Assembly: GCA_000934385.1 (NCBI GenBank)
Contig: KN880594.1
Coordinates: 1-54,548 of the forward strand
Reading direction: 5' to 3'
Source of the DNA: Cylindrobasidium torrendii FP15055 ss-10
Taxonomy: Eukaryota > Basidiomycota > Agaricomycetes > Agaricales > Physalacriaceae
DNA: 54,548 bases
The translations under genes and the position numbers were made by a program. The notes beneath the pieces are model-generated. The model ran no database searches. It was not told where the DNA came from and saw only the letters and a list, made by a program, of their open reading frames with translations. This document shows, piece after piece, positions 12,064 to 23,643 of this stretch (position 1 is its first letter; each line of letters begins with the position of its first letter).

Positions 12064-12805
12064 TCTATTGTTTTGCGCTATATTTTCTTGTTGTCTTTTT
12101 ATGCAATCTATGCCGTTTCTTCTTGAATCCCTGTGCATACGAAGAAGAGTCCATGCTTATAGCCAATACGTCGTCTGGAGTTTGTCGGGTTTCATTTCCA
12201 GCAACGTACCTTGTCGAAGTCAATGCTCGGCGCGAGAGGATTAGTCCAATGCCTACAGATGGAGTCTGCAATGATGGACTTGGCTATCATACTCCGGTTA
12301 TCGTGGGATGCCAGCGAACAGAGTATTGTTCTGGTCTTTTGTGGGTGAATTGTGATTGCTTCGGCACAAACAAATGGTTCGATCAAAAAGCCCAAAGATT
12401 CATTGTTCAAGGTACATTAGAGCTTTGTTCTCTCATTCAACCTGATTCAAGTAGGACCTTTGTTATGGAGTCATTTGTTAGCATACACCATCCAAGGCTG
12501 GAGGCGCATTTCAGGGTTAGATTTGGTGTTTTTGTTTGGATGAATATCCGGACAAATGCCTGTAATTAACCCAAACACGGCAGTACTGATGGCTGATACG
12601 ACTCAATGACAATGGCGATCGATGACAAAGCATCGACAGACGTCGTCGTGATCAACCGGATTTGGGAAAAAGTGGGAATGTCTCGGCACGATCTCGGCTC
12701 TGGATCGAGTTTAAAAACGCACATTGTCTGCCTTTCATTTCATCCACGACCCACAACCACCACTTGCACTTCCCCAACCGTTCCCCCCTACCAACTCATT
12801 CAACG
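12064..12805. other. intergenic between two plus-strand genes
   Basis: A 177-codon plus-strand frame (12036-12569) covers most of this stretch but starts inside the terminal exon of the upstream gene. It has no family match and no splice context, so I read it as chance. Two CT/CA-rich blocks before 12806 (CCACGACCCACAACC and the C-rich run to 12800) look like a basidiomycete 5' leader for the zinc-finger gene. Confidence 0.45.
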
Positions 12806-14302
12806 ATGGCCGTAAGCCTGCCCACGACTCGCGCCTTTCGTCCACTCATTTTATTCAGGGAAAAGACAAGATTTGGAAGTGCGCGAAATGCGACTACTCC
12901 GCGGCACGCAGTAGCGATGTTATGCGTCACTACAAAGCTACGCACTGCCAGTCGCAGGAAGAGCAGGAAAAATTGTGCGGATTTCTCTCCTCTCTACACT
13001 CACTGTGCTCATCATTTTACGACGTATAGGAAGTGGAAATGCCTTCACGACGGCTGCAGCCACTCTTCCCTTCAAAAGAGCAATTTAGACAATCACATTA
13101 TGATGAAACAGTGCGTTCTGTCCGTCAATCTAGCTGAACGCCCACTCAACTGATATGTACTAGCATCAACACTAAGCCATACAAATGCACTTGCGGTGAA
13201 GGATTTGGCTATGAACGCGCGCTCACGGATCACGTTAAATTGGAGGGCACGACAGACCATGTTGCGATTAAATTGGACAAAGCAGAGTTCAAAAAGAAAT
13301 ATCCTGAAGCGTACGCAAAAGTGTGTCCGCCTGCGCAGGAAACGGATCAGGATGATAAAGAGAGTTGGGTGGTTCGTGTTTTGCTTCTGTCGAACTACTC
13401 AGGTTGCTGACTATTCGTAGGTCTTGGTCGGTGCTGGGAGCGCTAAATCTCGTTCCGCTAGTGCAAAGAGCTCGAAATCGCCAAATTCGGCCAATTCCAA
13501 AAGAGAGGACGGGAGCGCGGCTACTACTTCCCCAGCCACTGCTGCGCAAGAGGGAAACGAAACCAGCACGATAATTTCTTCCTCGGCCGAGATGTCTGCT
13601 TCCCGTATCGGAGAGGCGAGCAGTTCCAAAACGAGCGTCCCTTCTAGCTCCCGAGAAACCCTCAGCGACATTGTAAAAGCACTCAAGTTAACGCGCCCGC
13701 TGGGAGCCCAATATGAGACTGGCTTTCCTCCCCCACCATCGCCTCCAAAAAGATTGGCAGTTCTCGAGCCAAGCGCTTCCGTTAACAGTGCTGTGACGGT
13801 ATGTCACACTTTGGAATATTTCTTTTCTGATGCTGATGATGACTCAGGATACAACTGCTCGTCCCAAGAAACGCAAAGATCGTGAAGATACAGAGGTACC
13901 TCCCGTCAATTTCTGTATTTTTATCAAATTACTGACTTTGAGTAGAATGACACTCCGTCGGGAAGTGAGCCTCGCAAGGTTGCCCGACGCGCCGAGGACT
14001 CTTCTGAAGTTCAGAAGAGCGACGTATCTCTCCCGAAAGTCACAATACCCGCTCCGCGTCTCATTCGTCGTGGTCCACCTCCCCCGCCAGTCGAGACTAC
14101 GGCTCTCCAAGCAACACCCAGCTTAAACGTGCCGTCGACTTATGATTCCGACGCTCTGGGTAAGACTGCTTCGAGCAGCGACTACCACTACAATGCATCC
14201 TTCCCGACACATTGCGACTCGTGCAAGAAGCTTGCCGGAGATGTCAAAGTTGTTATGGCTGTGGTGGAGAAAGTGTATGGAAAAATTGCAGTCGCGGCGT
14301 GA
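12806..14302 (+). CDS. C2H2 zinc-finger protein, three fingers, Ser/Pro-rich tail
   Basis: This is a putative nucleic-acid-binding protein. The start is ATG 12806; exon 1 codes only Met-Ala, then a 46-nt intron (GTAAGC...TTCAG) leads to GKDKIWKC. Finger 1 is C-X2-C-X12-H-X4-H (KCAKCDYS...HYKATH). Finger 2 is C-X4-C (KCLHDGCS...DNHIMMKH), completed across an intron. Finger 3 is atypical, with C-X1-C (YKCTCGEGFGYERALTDH). A conserved run EGTTDHVAIKLDKAEFKKKYPEAYA follows. After an intron with donor GTTCGT comes a long disordered Ser/Lys/Pro region with basic patches (PKKRKDRED), and a C-terminal Cys pair, HCDSCKKLAGDVK, in a short helical end closing at TGA 14302. The gene at 33661-34941 is a paralog with the same two-codon first exon. 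Targets are unknown. Confidence 0.8.
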
Positions 14303-15315
14303 TGGACTTCGACATAGGCGGACACGAGACTTGTTGTTTTTTGAGTCCAGTCGGTTCATGAATCTTAGATGGCACGATAGTTCGATTTGTTACATATGTA
14401 TCCCTATAATGACTCATGATTCAATGTAAAGGGTTTACCAAGCGTTTGAGTCAACTGCCACTTGAATGACAACTGCGAGCGCATCTTCGAGCCCTTGAAA
14501 ACAATAACAATACAGAAGTCTGTGTGAGCAGACCTCCTCTCAGATACACCAGTCGCCTTTTCCCTTGTCATCTTCGTGGTTGTCGGAATGCAGTCGGAGA
14601 GTAAGGCAGAGTAAGTAACTCAGGTGAGGCATCGGTCTGTCGGACCGTGACCCGGTGGCCGAGCAAAGCCGCCGATCATCTTGCCATCCACAACCCTCCA
14701 CGACCCGTCGACCCTGGCATGTCCCGAGCGCGTTCCTCCCATCTGATGCGGCGCAAGATTAGAGAGTACTCACACAACTGGTTTCCTCGACTTTTTCAGC
14801 GTGATATTATTATTGGCCAGTCTAGATTCGATTCCGCGAGTCGTCTGAGCGCGATGATTATCCGGGGCAAGCCATTTGTGAGCCATGAAAAATTCCCATC
14901 AGAAAGGCAAAGACTCAGCTGATGGTCGTACAGCAGTTATTGCAGCGGACCGGGCTTCGACGCGAGGGCACTATTCTCCGCGAATACCTCACTGACTGCA
15001 TAGTACCTCCATATACGCGCCATCAAGCGGTCCGTCAAGAAAAGCCTGTCTACATAGGTGCCATTTATAAAGTGTACTTCCAGTGCACATGGGGCTGTCA
15101 ATTCAGACTGTTTTCGCAGGTATCGAGGAACAGACACTCCAAAATCTCGGATTTTGTGCGCCAGAAATCGTATGACCTGAGGTTCTACGCGCAGAAGAAG
15201 TTCGAACTGATATCAAATTGCCGAAAGCCGCCGAGTTCTCGATGTTCATAAAGCGAGTGTGTGTGAGTGTGTGCTGTTCCTGCTCTTCACCATAAACCCT
15301 AGTCTTCAGCTCGCA
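14303..15315. other. intergenic with fragments of possible decayed coding sequence
   Basis: The frame at about 15119-15250 reads GIEEQTLQNLGFCAPEIV, an in-frame TGA, then [21 protein letters not shown]. It has coding-like acidic composition, but no complete gene model can be built. Open frames at 14647-14922 and 14922-15251 match nothing known. A GT-rich run (15255-15270) and C/T-rich sequence lie just upstream of the GH62 gene and probably form its leader. Confidence 0.35.
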
Positions 15316-16278
15316 ATGAGGTTGACGAGCAGGTTCACTCCGCTCCTAGCCTTTGCGTCGCTAGCCGCCTCCCAATGTGCTCTTCCATCGTCTTATAGCT
15401 GGTCCTCAACGGATGTTCTCGCCCAGCCAAAGTCGGGATGGATCTCTCTCAAGGACTTCAGCGTCGCGCCATACAACGATCAGCAACTCGTTTACGCATC
15501 GACGGTTGATTCTGCGGGGGTGAACTACGGCTCGATGGCCTTTAGCCCCGTTTCCAACCTGACCGATTTGGGCTCCGCTACGCAGACTGGCTTCCCCTCC
15601 GGCACTGTCGCACCCACGCTCTTCTACTTTTCTCCAAAAGGTATTTGGGTTCTTGCGTACCAATGGGGTGCTACTCCGTTCGTCTACCGCACCTCAAGTG
15701 ACCCTACCAATGTCAACGGGTGGTCCTCGCCAGCGGAGCTCTTCAACGGTACCGCTGGCTCAGATGCCCCCATCGACCAGACTGTCATCGGTGATGGTAC
15801 GAACATGTACCTCTTCTACGCCGGAGACAATGGCAGCATCTACCGCTCCAGCGTGCCCTACGCCAACTTTCCAGGCAGCTTTGGCAACACCTCAACCGTC
15901 GTGCTCAGCGATGACAGAAACAAACTTTTCGAGGCCGTGCAGGTGTACGCTGTGCAAGGACAAAACCAGTACCTCATGCTTGTCGAGGCGATTGGCGCCA
16001 ACGGGCGGTACTTCCGGTCCTTCACTGCTGACACCCTCGATGGAGAGTGGAGTGCGAACGCGGACACGGAGGCAAGCCCGTTTGCCGGGAAGGCCAACAG
16101 CGGTGCTACGTGGACAGTCGATATCAGTCACGGGGAGCTCGTGCGGGTCAGCGCTGACGAGACGTTCATTGTCGATGCGTGCAACCTGCAGCTCTTATAC
16201 CAAGGACGGGACCCGTCCAGCGATGGCGTTGCTTATAACTCCCTACCCTACCGCCCCGGTTTACTTACTCTCAACTAG
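15316..16278 (+). CDS. secreted alpha-L-arabinofuranosidase, glycoside hydrolase family 62
   Basis: This extracellular enzyme removes arabinose side chains from arabinoxylan in plant cell walls. The intronless frame is 320 residues, the single-domain size for GH62, with no carbohydrate-binding module. I place the start at ATG 15316 ([21 protein letters not shown]), which gives a typical signal peptide; the upstream in-frame start at 15259 would add an untypical extension. Family blocks are clear: [22 protein letters not shown] followed by LKDFS (general base Asp), [13 protein letters not shown] (Asp that tunes the acid), [14 protein letters not shown], and KLFEAVQVY (general acid Glu). The C-terminal block [12 protein letters not shown] and [12 protein letters not shown] is also typical. 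All catalytic residues are present. Lack of introns contrasts with its neighbours. Confidence 0.95.
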   Translation: MRLTSRFTPLLAFASLAASQCALPSSYSWSSTDVLAQPKSGWISLKDFSVAPYNDQQLVYASTVDSAGVNYGSMAFSPVSNLTDLGSATQTGFPSGTVAPTLFYFSPKGIWVLAYQWGATPFVYRTSSDPTNVNGWSSPAELFNGTAGSDAPIDQTVIGDGTNMYLFYAGDNGSIYRSSVPYANFPGSFGNTSTVVLSDDRNKLFEAVQVYAVQGQNQYLMLVEAIGANGRYFRSFTADTLDGEWSANADTEASPFAGKANSGATWTVDISHGELVRVSADETFIVDACNLQLLYQGRDPSSDGVAYNSLPYRPGLLTLN

Positions 16279-17279
16279 CATGCGTGGGATATGGATCGTA
16301 TTGCTCTTAGTTGACTGTCGATAGGGTGACCACGTACCATCTGTATGTAGAACGTTGACTCTGCTTTTGCGTATTTGACCACTGAGTTCGCGTGACTAAC
16401 AGTTGAGGTTGTGAAAGGTCCGACTTTCGCTCAGCCTTGCTTCTATTGACCGTCCGAAATGAGAAATAGTAGATTGAGAGCGCGTTTGTTTAAGGCTTGC
16501 GACGAAAATGGTTATAGTAGTACTGTAGCTGTCACTATGCCAAATGGGAGCTTCTTAACGGGGGCCTTGACAGCTATCGCTAGGAAGGGCTCACACTTGG
16601 CGCATGGATGCCACTACTAGTATTACTCAAGCATCGAGGTAGTACTGAACACGTCTAGAACTGATTGCTGTTGATTGTGATTAGATGTCCGTTGACCCTA
16701 CGCTGTCGGAGTGGCGACCTTCATCGAGTAGTACAGAGGATTTGAATCCTAGCTTCGTATCTTGCGCCTCACGCGACTCAAGTTTCCGCCTCCGTCTTGT
16801 GCGGCCGGTCATATATATGTGACGGACAGGACTAGTAAGCGACGAAATTCCTGGGTCATTCACATCGGATCGCATCGTCTACTTAACTGTTCAATGTCAG
16901 AATGGCGAGCGACCAATGATTCTGGTCCACACGCATGACAGAGTACTTAGGACAGCCTGGATCAAATAATCAATTTGACCTCGGTGCACGTTTAGAAAGA
17001 GAACTTCGGCTACTTCTCGGACTGCTAGTACAATGAATATCATTCAATGCGAACTCCAAATATGTCTATTTTTCCTCGTCCTATAGACCGTTACCTGCCC
17101 CAAATCAATCCTATCGAACAGCCGTTGATTATATCACACTATGGGATGCGCAGACTTTAATAATACCCCTCCTTTTTGACCGTCAAGTGCGAATAGTCCC
17201 TGTCACTGGGAAAGGCGTGCAAGGGAACGGGAGGATTTTGAGTTCCATCGTGGAAGGGTTTTTCCTGGGATGTAATTAG
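16279..17279. other. intergenic, no supported gene
   Basis: This is 3' flank of the GH62 gene and further non-coding DNA. The only frame above 60 codons (16681-16875, minus) lacks any family or splice support. The sequence is rich in TACTAGT-like and AGTACT words but shows no long repeat. Confidence 0.45.
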
Positions 17280-17990
17280 TTATGGGAAGAACAACAAGAG
17301 TATGTAAGAACATGATAGACGTATGTATAGGGTCGGGAAGGCGCCAAAAGGGCGCGGGGGTACACAAAGTCGACGGTCAAAGAGTAATGCATGGAGACTC
17401 ACCGGACCAATCTTCGCGCAGCAATGCTTGCAAACCTTAGGGCGGTGCGGAACGCAGTGATAATATACTGCCACGCATGTCGGGCATTGCATCGATGCAA
17501 TATCTGGCGATGGGAGCTTACACTCCCAACAGACGATCTTGCTGCGCGAGAAATTAGCATTCATGTTAGATAGAGTGGAACGGGGTGGGAGGAATTGTCA
17601 ACAACTAGCTAGACACACAAATCAAGAGACGATGAAGGCGACGAGAAATCTGGAAGTAAGGCATACTTTTCCGGACGCTTGTACACGCTCAAGTTGTGCT
17701 GAGCTTGAAAATCCTCGGTATAGTGCATGGGCGTAGAGCTAAAGTGATTCGTCAGCTACACGTTCTCTGTAAGTTCGAGCTCATGTAAACGATGATGCAA
17801 ATAGACAGAGCATATTTTGAGAAGGGATGTGGATTCAAGAGTTGTGACGTACTTCTCCCAGCTGCGAGCGGGTTCTGGTGCAGTAGTATGATGCGACCTG
17901 CATGATCTAGTCAGCAGTGTACGCCGCGTGTCAACACTCGAATGCACATGATATAGCTCAATCGGTTGATGGCAAGCAGACGGGTGGTGT
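17280..17990 (-). CDS. hypothetical Cys-rich protein, multi-exon
   Basis: I do not recognise the family. Candidate exons on the minus strand join with consensus sites: QQNTTRLLAINRLSYIM|SHHTTAPEPARSWE, then STPMHYTEDFQAQHNLSVYKRPEK, then KIVCWECKLPSPDIASMQCPTC with HRPKVCKHCCAKIGP. The three CxxC pairs (CWEC, CPTC, CKHC) suggest one or two zinc ribbons. The 3' part runs into a hydrophobic frame closing at 17280; a donor GTGAGT after KIGP suggests that reading is intronic and that the true last exon lies further left. The 5' end is also open. Its role and location cannot be stated. Confidence 0.33.
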
Positions 17991-19305
17991 TTTGCTGTAA
18001 AGGGAGGAAAGGATAGTGAAGTTCAGCTAACGCTCAGTCGCGTATTTGTACTTTTAGGACCCCCGGGGGAAAAGGAGAGGGTCGCAGCGGACACAGTGAT
18101 GTGATATGGCCTTTGAATAAAGGAAGCCGGGCACGAGGAGTAGACAAACGGTCGTAACAGTGGGCATGAGGCTTCCCGGAATGTGATGCGCGTCTATGCA
18201 CACACAGCAGATTCGAGGGTTCGCTCTGCGCGCGCCTAATCCAGTGTCAAAAGTTCTGTGAGACTCTTTCGCGGGGAAGTAGGGGTAAACAGGCGATACG
18301 GTGATGATAAGAAAGACACTGACATCGATGTGTTTGTGCCGGAGTTGTGTCCACTGAACATGCGCCTGTGCAACCTAAAGAAGTTCCGGTGAATGGGCCC
18401 GCCCCAAGCTAGCGAGGAAGCAAACGCTTCATTGTGAGTAGGACTCGGACTAGGGGTTGAATGAAAAGTACATGGCCGCCATGATTGTGATTCGAAAAGA
18501 AAACTATAATTGTGATGTGATAGTGGCAAACTTCACCATCGCTAACGTCGAGGCAGCTCGGGGAATGGAAAGGCTGTGGAAAGGATCTAGAATCATTCCA
18601 GTGGTATAGATACACAACAAGGAGTGACGATGAACCTCATCTGGCCATTTCTCGGGGAACTCGAGTTAAAATACTGATGCTGTTTTCCATCACACCAGAG
18701 TGCCTCGACATCCTCCATCTTTTCCATATGAAAATAAACAAAGGAGCGACATGTCTCAGACCGTGTCAAACACAAACAGAGCATGCACAATAAGGTATGG
18801 CGTTTCGATGCACTGGGGCCACAGCGCAGGTACAACGAGGAAGAACAAAGACGCATCGAAAGCACAGGTGTGATTTGGAAAGACTGAATGAGGCCGCAGA
18901 CTTAACAAAGAAGTGGTGAAGTAGTATGATTCTTTGAGTCCATACGATATTCTGCCCAGAGGCTAGAGGGCAGCCTGGGGTTGAGATTACCCATCGTGTG
19001 GCTCAAAGTTCAACGAGGCGCTTGGAATGGACGGGCAATAATGGATAATGCATGACGCGGGAGTAAGAAATGGAAGATGTTGCGTCGAATATAGTCGGGT
19101 CGAATCGGAGCCTCCACAGTGTGTGCGCCTAACGAACAGCGAGGAAGGCACAGTGCCAAGTTGAAGTGGTAAGTAGAATGCAAAGCGCTGAGGTGCCACG
19201 ATCGATCACTTGCAACGGTTGGTCATCGTCGGGCCGCGGGCGCGATGACGCAGCCGGTCACACCTCTCTTCACACCACCACAACCCTTCAAAGTTCAAAA
19301 AAGCC
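17991..19305. other. intergenic, no supported gene
   Basis: Frames of 60-97 codons lie on the minus strand (18236-18529, 18593-18865, 18987-19199) but none has a family match or joins its neighbours by clear introns. The last 100 bp form the CT/CA-rich leader of the RRM gene that starts at 19306. Confidence 0.4.
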
Positions 19306-21464
19306 ATGTCCGCAGACCTCGATGCAGATCTCTATGGTGGTGCGTTTTCCCACACAGTCTCAGACGCAGATATGGAGATTTGGCGGGAAATATACGCTTT
19401 GCTGGCTTTTTTCGCGGGGGACCTTCAATTGTCTTATATAGGGCAGTCGCCACATTGGCACTGGCGCCGCAGGTGGACAACAGCTCTCACCCCAATTTCA
19501 TCCTGCGTCCAGCCATCAGTGTGTCCGGCAGTGCTTCTGCGTACTCATTCACCGCATAGACCTCTACGCCGACCTAGACGAGGCCCCTACCGTGAAGACC
19601 GACGACTCTGTTAGCCCCGCAGCCGTCAAGACTGAGCAACCGGCGGCAACAAAACCGGAGACATCAACACCCTCCGCCATCCCTACGTACTCATCGGGGT
19701 CCGACGCCAAGCCATACGCTGGGGCGTCGTCCAGCGCTAATCAGACTTCCGCTCAAGGATTTCAGAATGTAAATGCCGGACTACAGAGCATCCCAACGTA
19801 TGAGGAGAATACGGACGCGCGTGAGAATAGTTTTGCAAACCAGGGCTCTGGTGGTACGTCGTACGAAAATATCCTTCTTCCGTATGTCTGAACGACCTTG
19901 CAGGTGGCGACCGTGGTGTACGACCATCTGAAATGAAAGACGAAGGGTGAGTGTGGCAGGTTCTTCCACTAATCACAGCTCTATCCCTCTATCCCTCCTC
20001 AGCCCTGTGGGGCGCTGGTTGCATGGTGTAGATCTACGTCGCGTAAGATGCTAGCATTCAGTAGCAGCACGCCTACATCGTCTAGTCGGTAACACTAGCC
20101 CTAGCCGCAGTGTAGCGCTACGTCAGCCCGTAACAGCAGCCCTACGTCGTCCTTCTCACCCTGTTTGTCCTGATGTTCTGGATAGAAACTAATACGATTT
20201 TTATGTCCTTTTCTTTCTCTATCCGCCCGGTTGTTTCTTGTCACTTGCTCGCTGCTCACCCTGAACGCCGATTCGTCTTGTTTATTGGCCCGGACTTTGA
20301 ATGCTCAGGAAGATGTTCATTGGCGGTTTGCACTGGGAGACGTCGGATGGTGAGTCGAACTGTCGACTGACCTAGCTTAGACTAATCTATACGCGTCAGA
20401 GGGCTTAAAGGATTACTTTACTACGTTCGGCAAAGTCGACGCATGTACAATCATGCGTGACGCTGGTGGACGCTCGCGTTGCTTTGCCTTTTTGACATTC
20501 GAAGACCCCGCGAGCGTCAACGCGGTCATGATGCGGGAGCACATCCTTGACGGTAAAGTGGTAAGTACAGTCCTCTTTGCAGTCGTATCTCGACTTGACC
20601 TCTGCTAGATTGACCCAAAACGGGCAATCCCTCGAACTGAGCATCAACGCGCAACCAAGTTATTCATCGGAGGTTTGCCTGGGACAGTAACCAGCGAATC
20701 GATGAGGGAGTTCTTTGGTCAGATTGGCAAGGTGTGTCGAACTTTTATGTGGCCGCCTGCATGCTGACTCTATCAAAGGTTATTGATTCCACTGTCATGC
20801 TCGACCGCGAGACGGGTCGCAGCAAAGGATTTGGCTTCATCTCGCTAGAGGACTGCGACGTGACACCCATATTAGGGTTCGGTAACCTCGAAATTGACGG
20901 CAAGCTTGTGTGTATCATCCTCTTCACAATTGAATTAGCTGTCCGTACTGACACCGTGGTTGAAAGATTGATGTAAAGCTCGCGCAGCCGCGGTACCAGC
21001 GTGAAAACATGGATGGTGGCGGAGGACAGCAACAAAGCGGTGGAGGACCCATGGGCGGTATGGGCATGGGTGGCGGCATGCCTGGCGCGAACATGTTTGC
21101 TGGTATGCCGGGAATGGGTGGAGGTGCCGGTGCAGGAGGCGCTACCTTCGATCCGCAGGCGTTGGCTGCGTTGTACTCCAGAATGTTCGCAATGGCAAAC
21201 CAGGCCGGTGCCAACGGCATGGGTGGTGGAGGCGGTATGCCTGGAATGGGCGGGGGTATGGGAGGTATGGGTGCCATGGGCGGAGGTATGGCTGCAGGCG
21301 GTATGGGCATGGGCGGTGGTGGACGCGGACGGGGAGGACATATGGGAGGAGGAAACATGGCCGGCGTTCCGAGAGGCCCTCGTGGTGCAGGAGGCGCTGG
21401 AGGAGGTGTCGGACCCCAGAGGGCTTCACGGGGAGGTCACAACTACCATCCTTACGCACGGTAA
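19306..21464 (+). CDS. tandem-RRM RNA-binding protein (Hrp1/DAZAP1/hnRNP-A-like) with Gly/Met-rich tail
   Basis: This is an hnRNP-type protein expected to bind pre-mRNA in the nucleus, in 3'-end processing or export. It starts MSADLDADLYG|DLYADLDEAPTVK, a short acidic leader, then a disordered Ser/Thr/Gln-rich region to about residue 100. RRM1 has RNP2 KMFIGGL and RNP1 RCFAFLTF; the linker is IDPKRAIPRTEHQ. RRM2 has RNP2 KLFIGGLPG and RNP1 KGFGFISL, closing with IDVKLAQPRYQREN. The linker and both cores match the yeast Hrp1/animal DAZAP1 pattern. The tail of about 150 residues is almost all Gly/Met/Ala with some RG sites (GRGRGGH) and ends NYHPYAR. Two introns are unusually long: 220 nt (19340-19559) and 362 nt (19947-20308), against 45-60 nt elsewhere. 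Confidence 0.92.
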
Positions 21465-21926
21465 ATGGTTGGCTTCCAGTGACGCGTGATGGAAAGTGTT
21501 AATGGACCTTTCGACTTCCTGTGAATACTTATTGTAAAACCGTTGCGCGTGGTTATTATGCCACTTCTGTATAAGACACAGTTTAGTGCGCCATTAGCAA
21601 TGCCAATACGTTCAATTCCGTACCTGCAAGACTGTTGCCATGCGCGAAGTACGTACTAGTGTTCTCATCCTGTTTTCAGTGACCAATCCTTGTGCTTACA
21701 CAATCCCGGTAATACTATGGTTCTATATGTTCAATTCGAATCATGAAAGCTTGGTATCTGTCTGGACCATGATGGACGCTTCATCAGACGGCTGGTGCTG
21801 GAAAGAGGCTCTCGTTCTGGTCTTGCGACTCAACCTCTGCGAGCTTCAGACAGGAGGGAAGTTGTTCTTCACTTCAATATTTTCATAGTGTACATTACAT
21901 TCATTGGTAGCATCACACATACACCC
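21465..21926. other. convergent intergenic region
   Basis: It lies between the 3' ends of the RRM gene (plus) and the first seven-helix gene (minus) and should hold both polyadenylation regions. No gene is seen. Confidence 0.5.
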
Positions 21927-23643
21927 CTAGTCCGAGTCGTGCTGGCCTCCTTCATCTGTTCTCGATTCCAACGACGATACCACTGATCCCGAATATGCGT
22001 GCCCTCGCTCATCCCTCTTCTCCTGCTTATCATTTTCCCCTACCATCGACCCTAGCATTGCCGTAGCAAAGCTTCTCGAAGGGACTGTAACTTCGTGTGC
22101 AGCAACACTGCGCATGTCAGTGCTGAACTCTGTTGCATCGTCTTGGCTCTCGGAATCGAAATTATGGCCGAAGTGTCGAGGAGGAGATTTGAACACGATC
22201 GATTTTGTAACTATCGGGGTCTCCCAGCTCGTAGTTTGACTCTGGAACAGATATATCATGATCGTAGGGTACAGTCCCTAGATCCGACATGGTGGTAAGC
22301 TTGCGACCATGTAGAAGGGGAACGACCATACCACGACTTGATAACGTATAGAGTTAAGAACGCACTTCATGTAGTATGCCCCTGTGGTCAGCGAGGCTAT
22401 ACCCTCGACCACAGGAAAGTATGTGAAGCTGCAGGATGCCTATGAACCACCGTCAGGCCCGCAAAATGGAGACGCTGGTAGCTTGGAAGTACCCAAAAAA
22501 GCATGTAAACGAGCCCCGATTCGATGAGAAGAAGCATAATCCGCTGGGCAGGCGAACGGTACTTTTTTCGGGAACCTTCTGAGAGCGTAGTATTGGGACT
22601 CGCATCGACAAAAGCATCACGGTGTTGCCTGAATCAATCGTTGATTATTGGACTGTATATGTTTTTGTGCAGAGACATACCATGCCTTCACAATGATGAA
22701 CGCAGTCGCTATGAAGTTTGTCGAGAATGACAAAAAGAACATCGCTCGTTGCGCCTTCTTGCACCTACATGAAATTCCATTGAAGAGCATTGTACAGTCA
22801 GAAGAGCTTCGACATACCGTCTTGCCTGGAGTCCAGGGTTATACCACCATCCGGTCTCCGCCTCACAACCCAAAAAGTAAAGAAATAAAGCTGTGGTACT
22901 CATCAGTGCGTATGACCCATCAGGATGAGCTTAGCGCCTACAGAAGTCGGCGAGCAATGGAATGAGCATGGTGGCCACGAGCGGAAGGCTGTTCCCCCAT
23001 ATTCCTGCCGCTCTCCATATGACAACGCCGTCCCCAAGCATAAACTACGTGAGCGCGTTGGCGGATGTGTATGATGGATTGCGATGAGAACTCACCTCGA
23101 ACGAAAATACAATTTGCTGTGCCAGGCCACGGTTGTTCGCATTCCTTCCGCTATACCACGCTGATGGAGACGTTTTTGAGATCCCTTGGGTCTCCAACAT
23201 CACACCGTGGAGCTATTGGCCTGGGTATAAGAAAATATCTTCATGTGCTCGAAGTAATGGCTTACAATGTTCATCGCATTGACGCTCCCGAGAACGAAGC
23301 AAATTGTGGAGAGCAAGAACATGAGCACTGTAATTCCAATGAGGATACGCCAAGGTCTGCTTCGTGGACGCCGCCGCCTAGATGGTGCGCGCGACGCTTA
23401 GCTGGGAGCCACTACTATGTATGTAGGAGCACATACAGAATGGCGAAGATAGTTGGTAACACTAGGAGAGCATAGCAGCCTTGCGGGACGTTGAGTTTGA
23501 TTTGGAAGAGGATCTGGATGGCTCATGCATGGCTTACCCCATAATACAGCTTGCAGGATTAGACCAGTTACTGTTGGTTGCGACTGAAGCGCGAGAACGG
23601 CCAAGTTCTGGTCGACTGTGACATTAGCAGGGAAGAAACTCAT
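21927..23643 (-). CDS. seven-transmembrane fungal membrane protein, copy 1
   Basis: This belongs to a seven-helix membrane family common in Agaricomycetes and lacking a known function. It starts at ATG 23643, MSFFPANVTVDQNLAVLALQ, with an N-glycosylation site (NVT) before helix 1 (LQAVLWG|CYALLVLPTIFAIL). Then follow RRRPRSRPW and helix 2 (ILIGITVLMFLLSTICFVLG), GLAQQIVFSFE|FMLGDGVVIWRAAGIWG (helix 3), PLVATMLIPLLADF (helix 4), LFLYFLGCEAETGWWY, SFSTNFIATAFIIVKAW (helix 5), YRSPAQRIMLLLIESGLVYMLFW (helix 6) and helix 7 (FTYFPVVEGIASLTTGAYYM). The tail of about 90 residues is acidic and Ser-rich. Eight or more introns, all with consensus ends, restore one intact frame. An apparent double stop near 23420 lies inside an intron. 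It is a clear paralog of 30922-32609. Confidence 0.8.

Noticed and set aside
12036..12569. 177-codon plus-strand open frame
   Set aside because: It starts inside the last exon of the DUF7918 gene, has no domain or splice context and runs through the 3' flank.
20745..21358. 198- and 144-codon minus-strand frames rich in His/Ser or Pro
   Set aside because: They are antisense shadows of the Gly/Met-rich tail of the RRM protein.
21735..21750. GTTCAATTCGAATC resembling a tRNA T-loop
   Set aside because: No matching anticodon stem, D-arm or acceptor stem could be built around it.
23398..23430. Double stop after helix 1 in the first seven-helix gene, suggesting a pseudogene
   Set aside because: A consensus intron (GTATGT...ATCTAG) removes it and the paralog has an intron at the same place.
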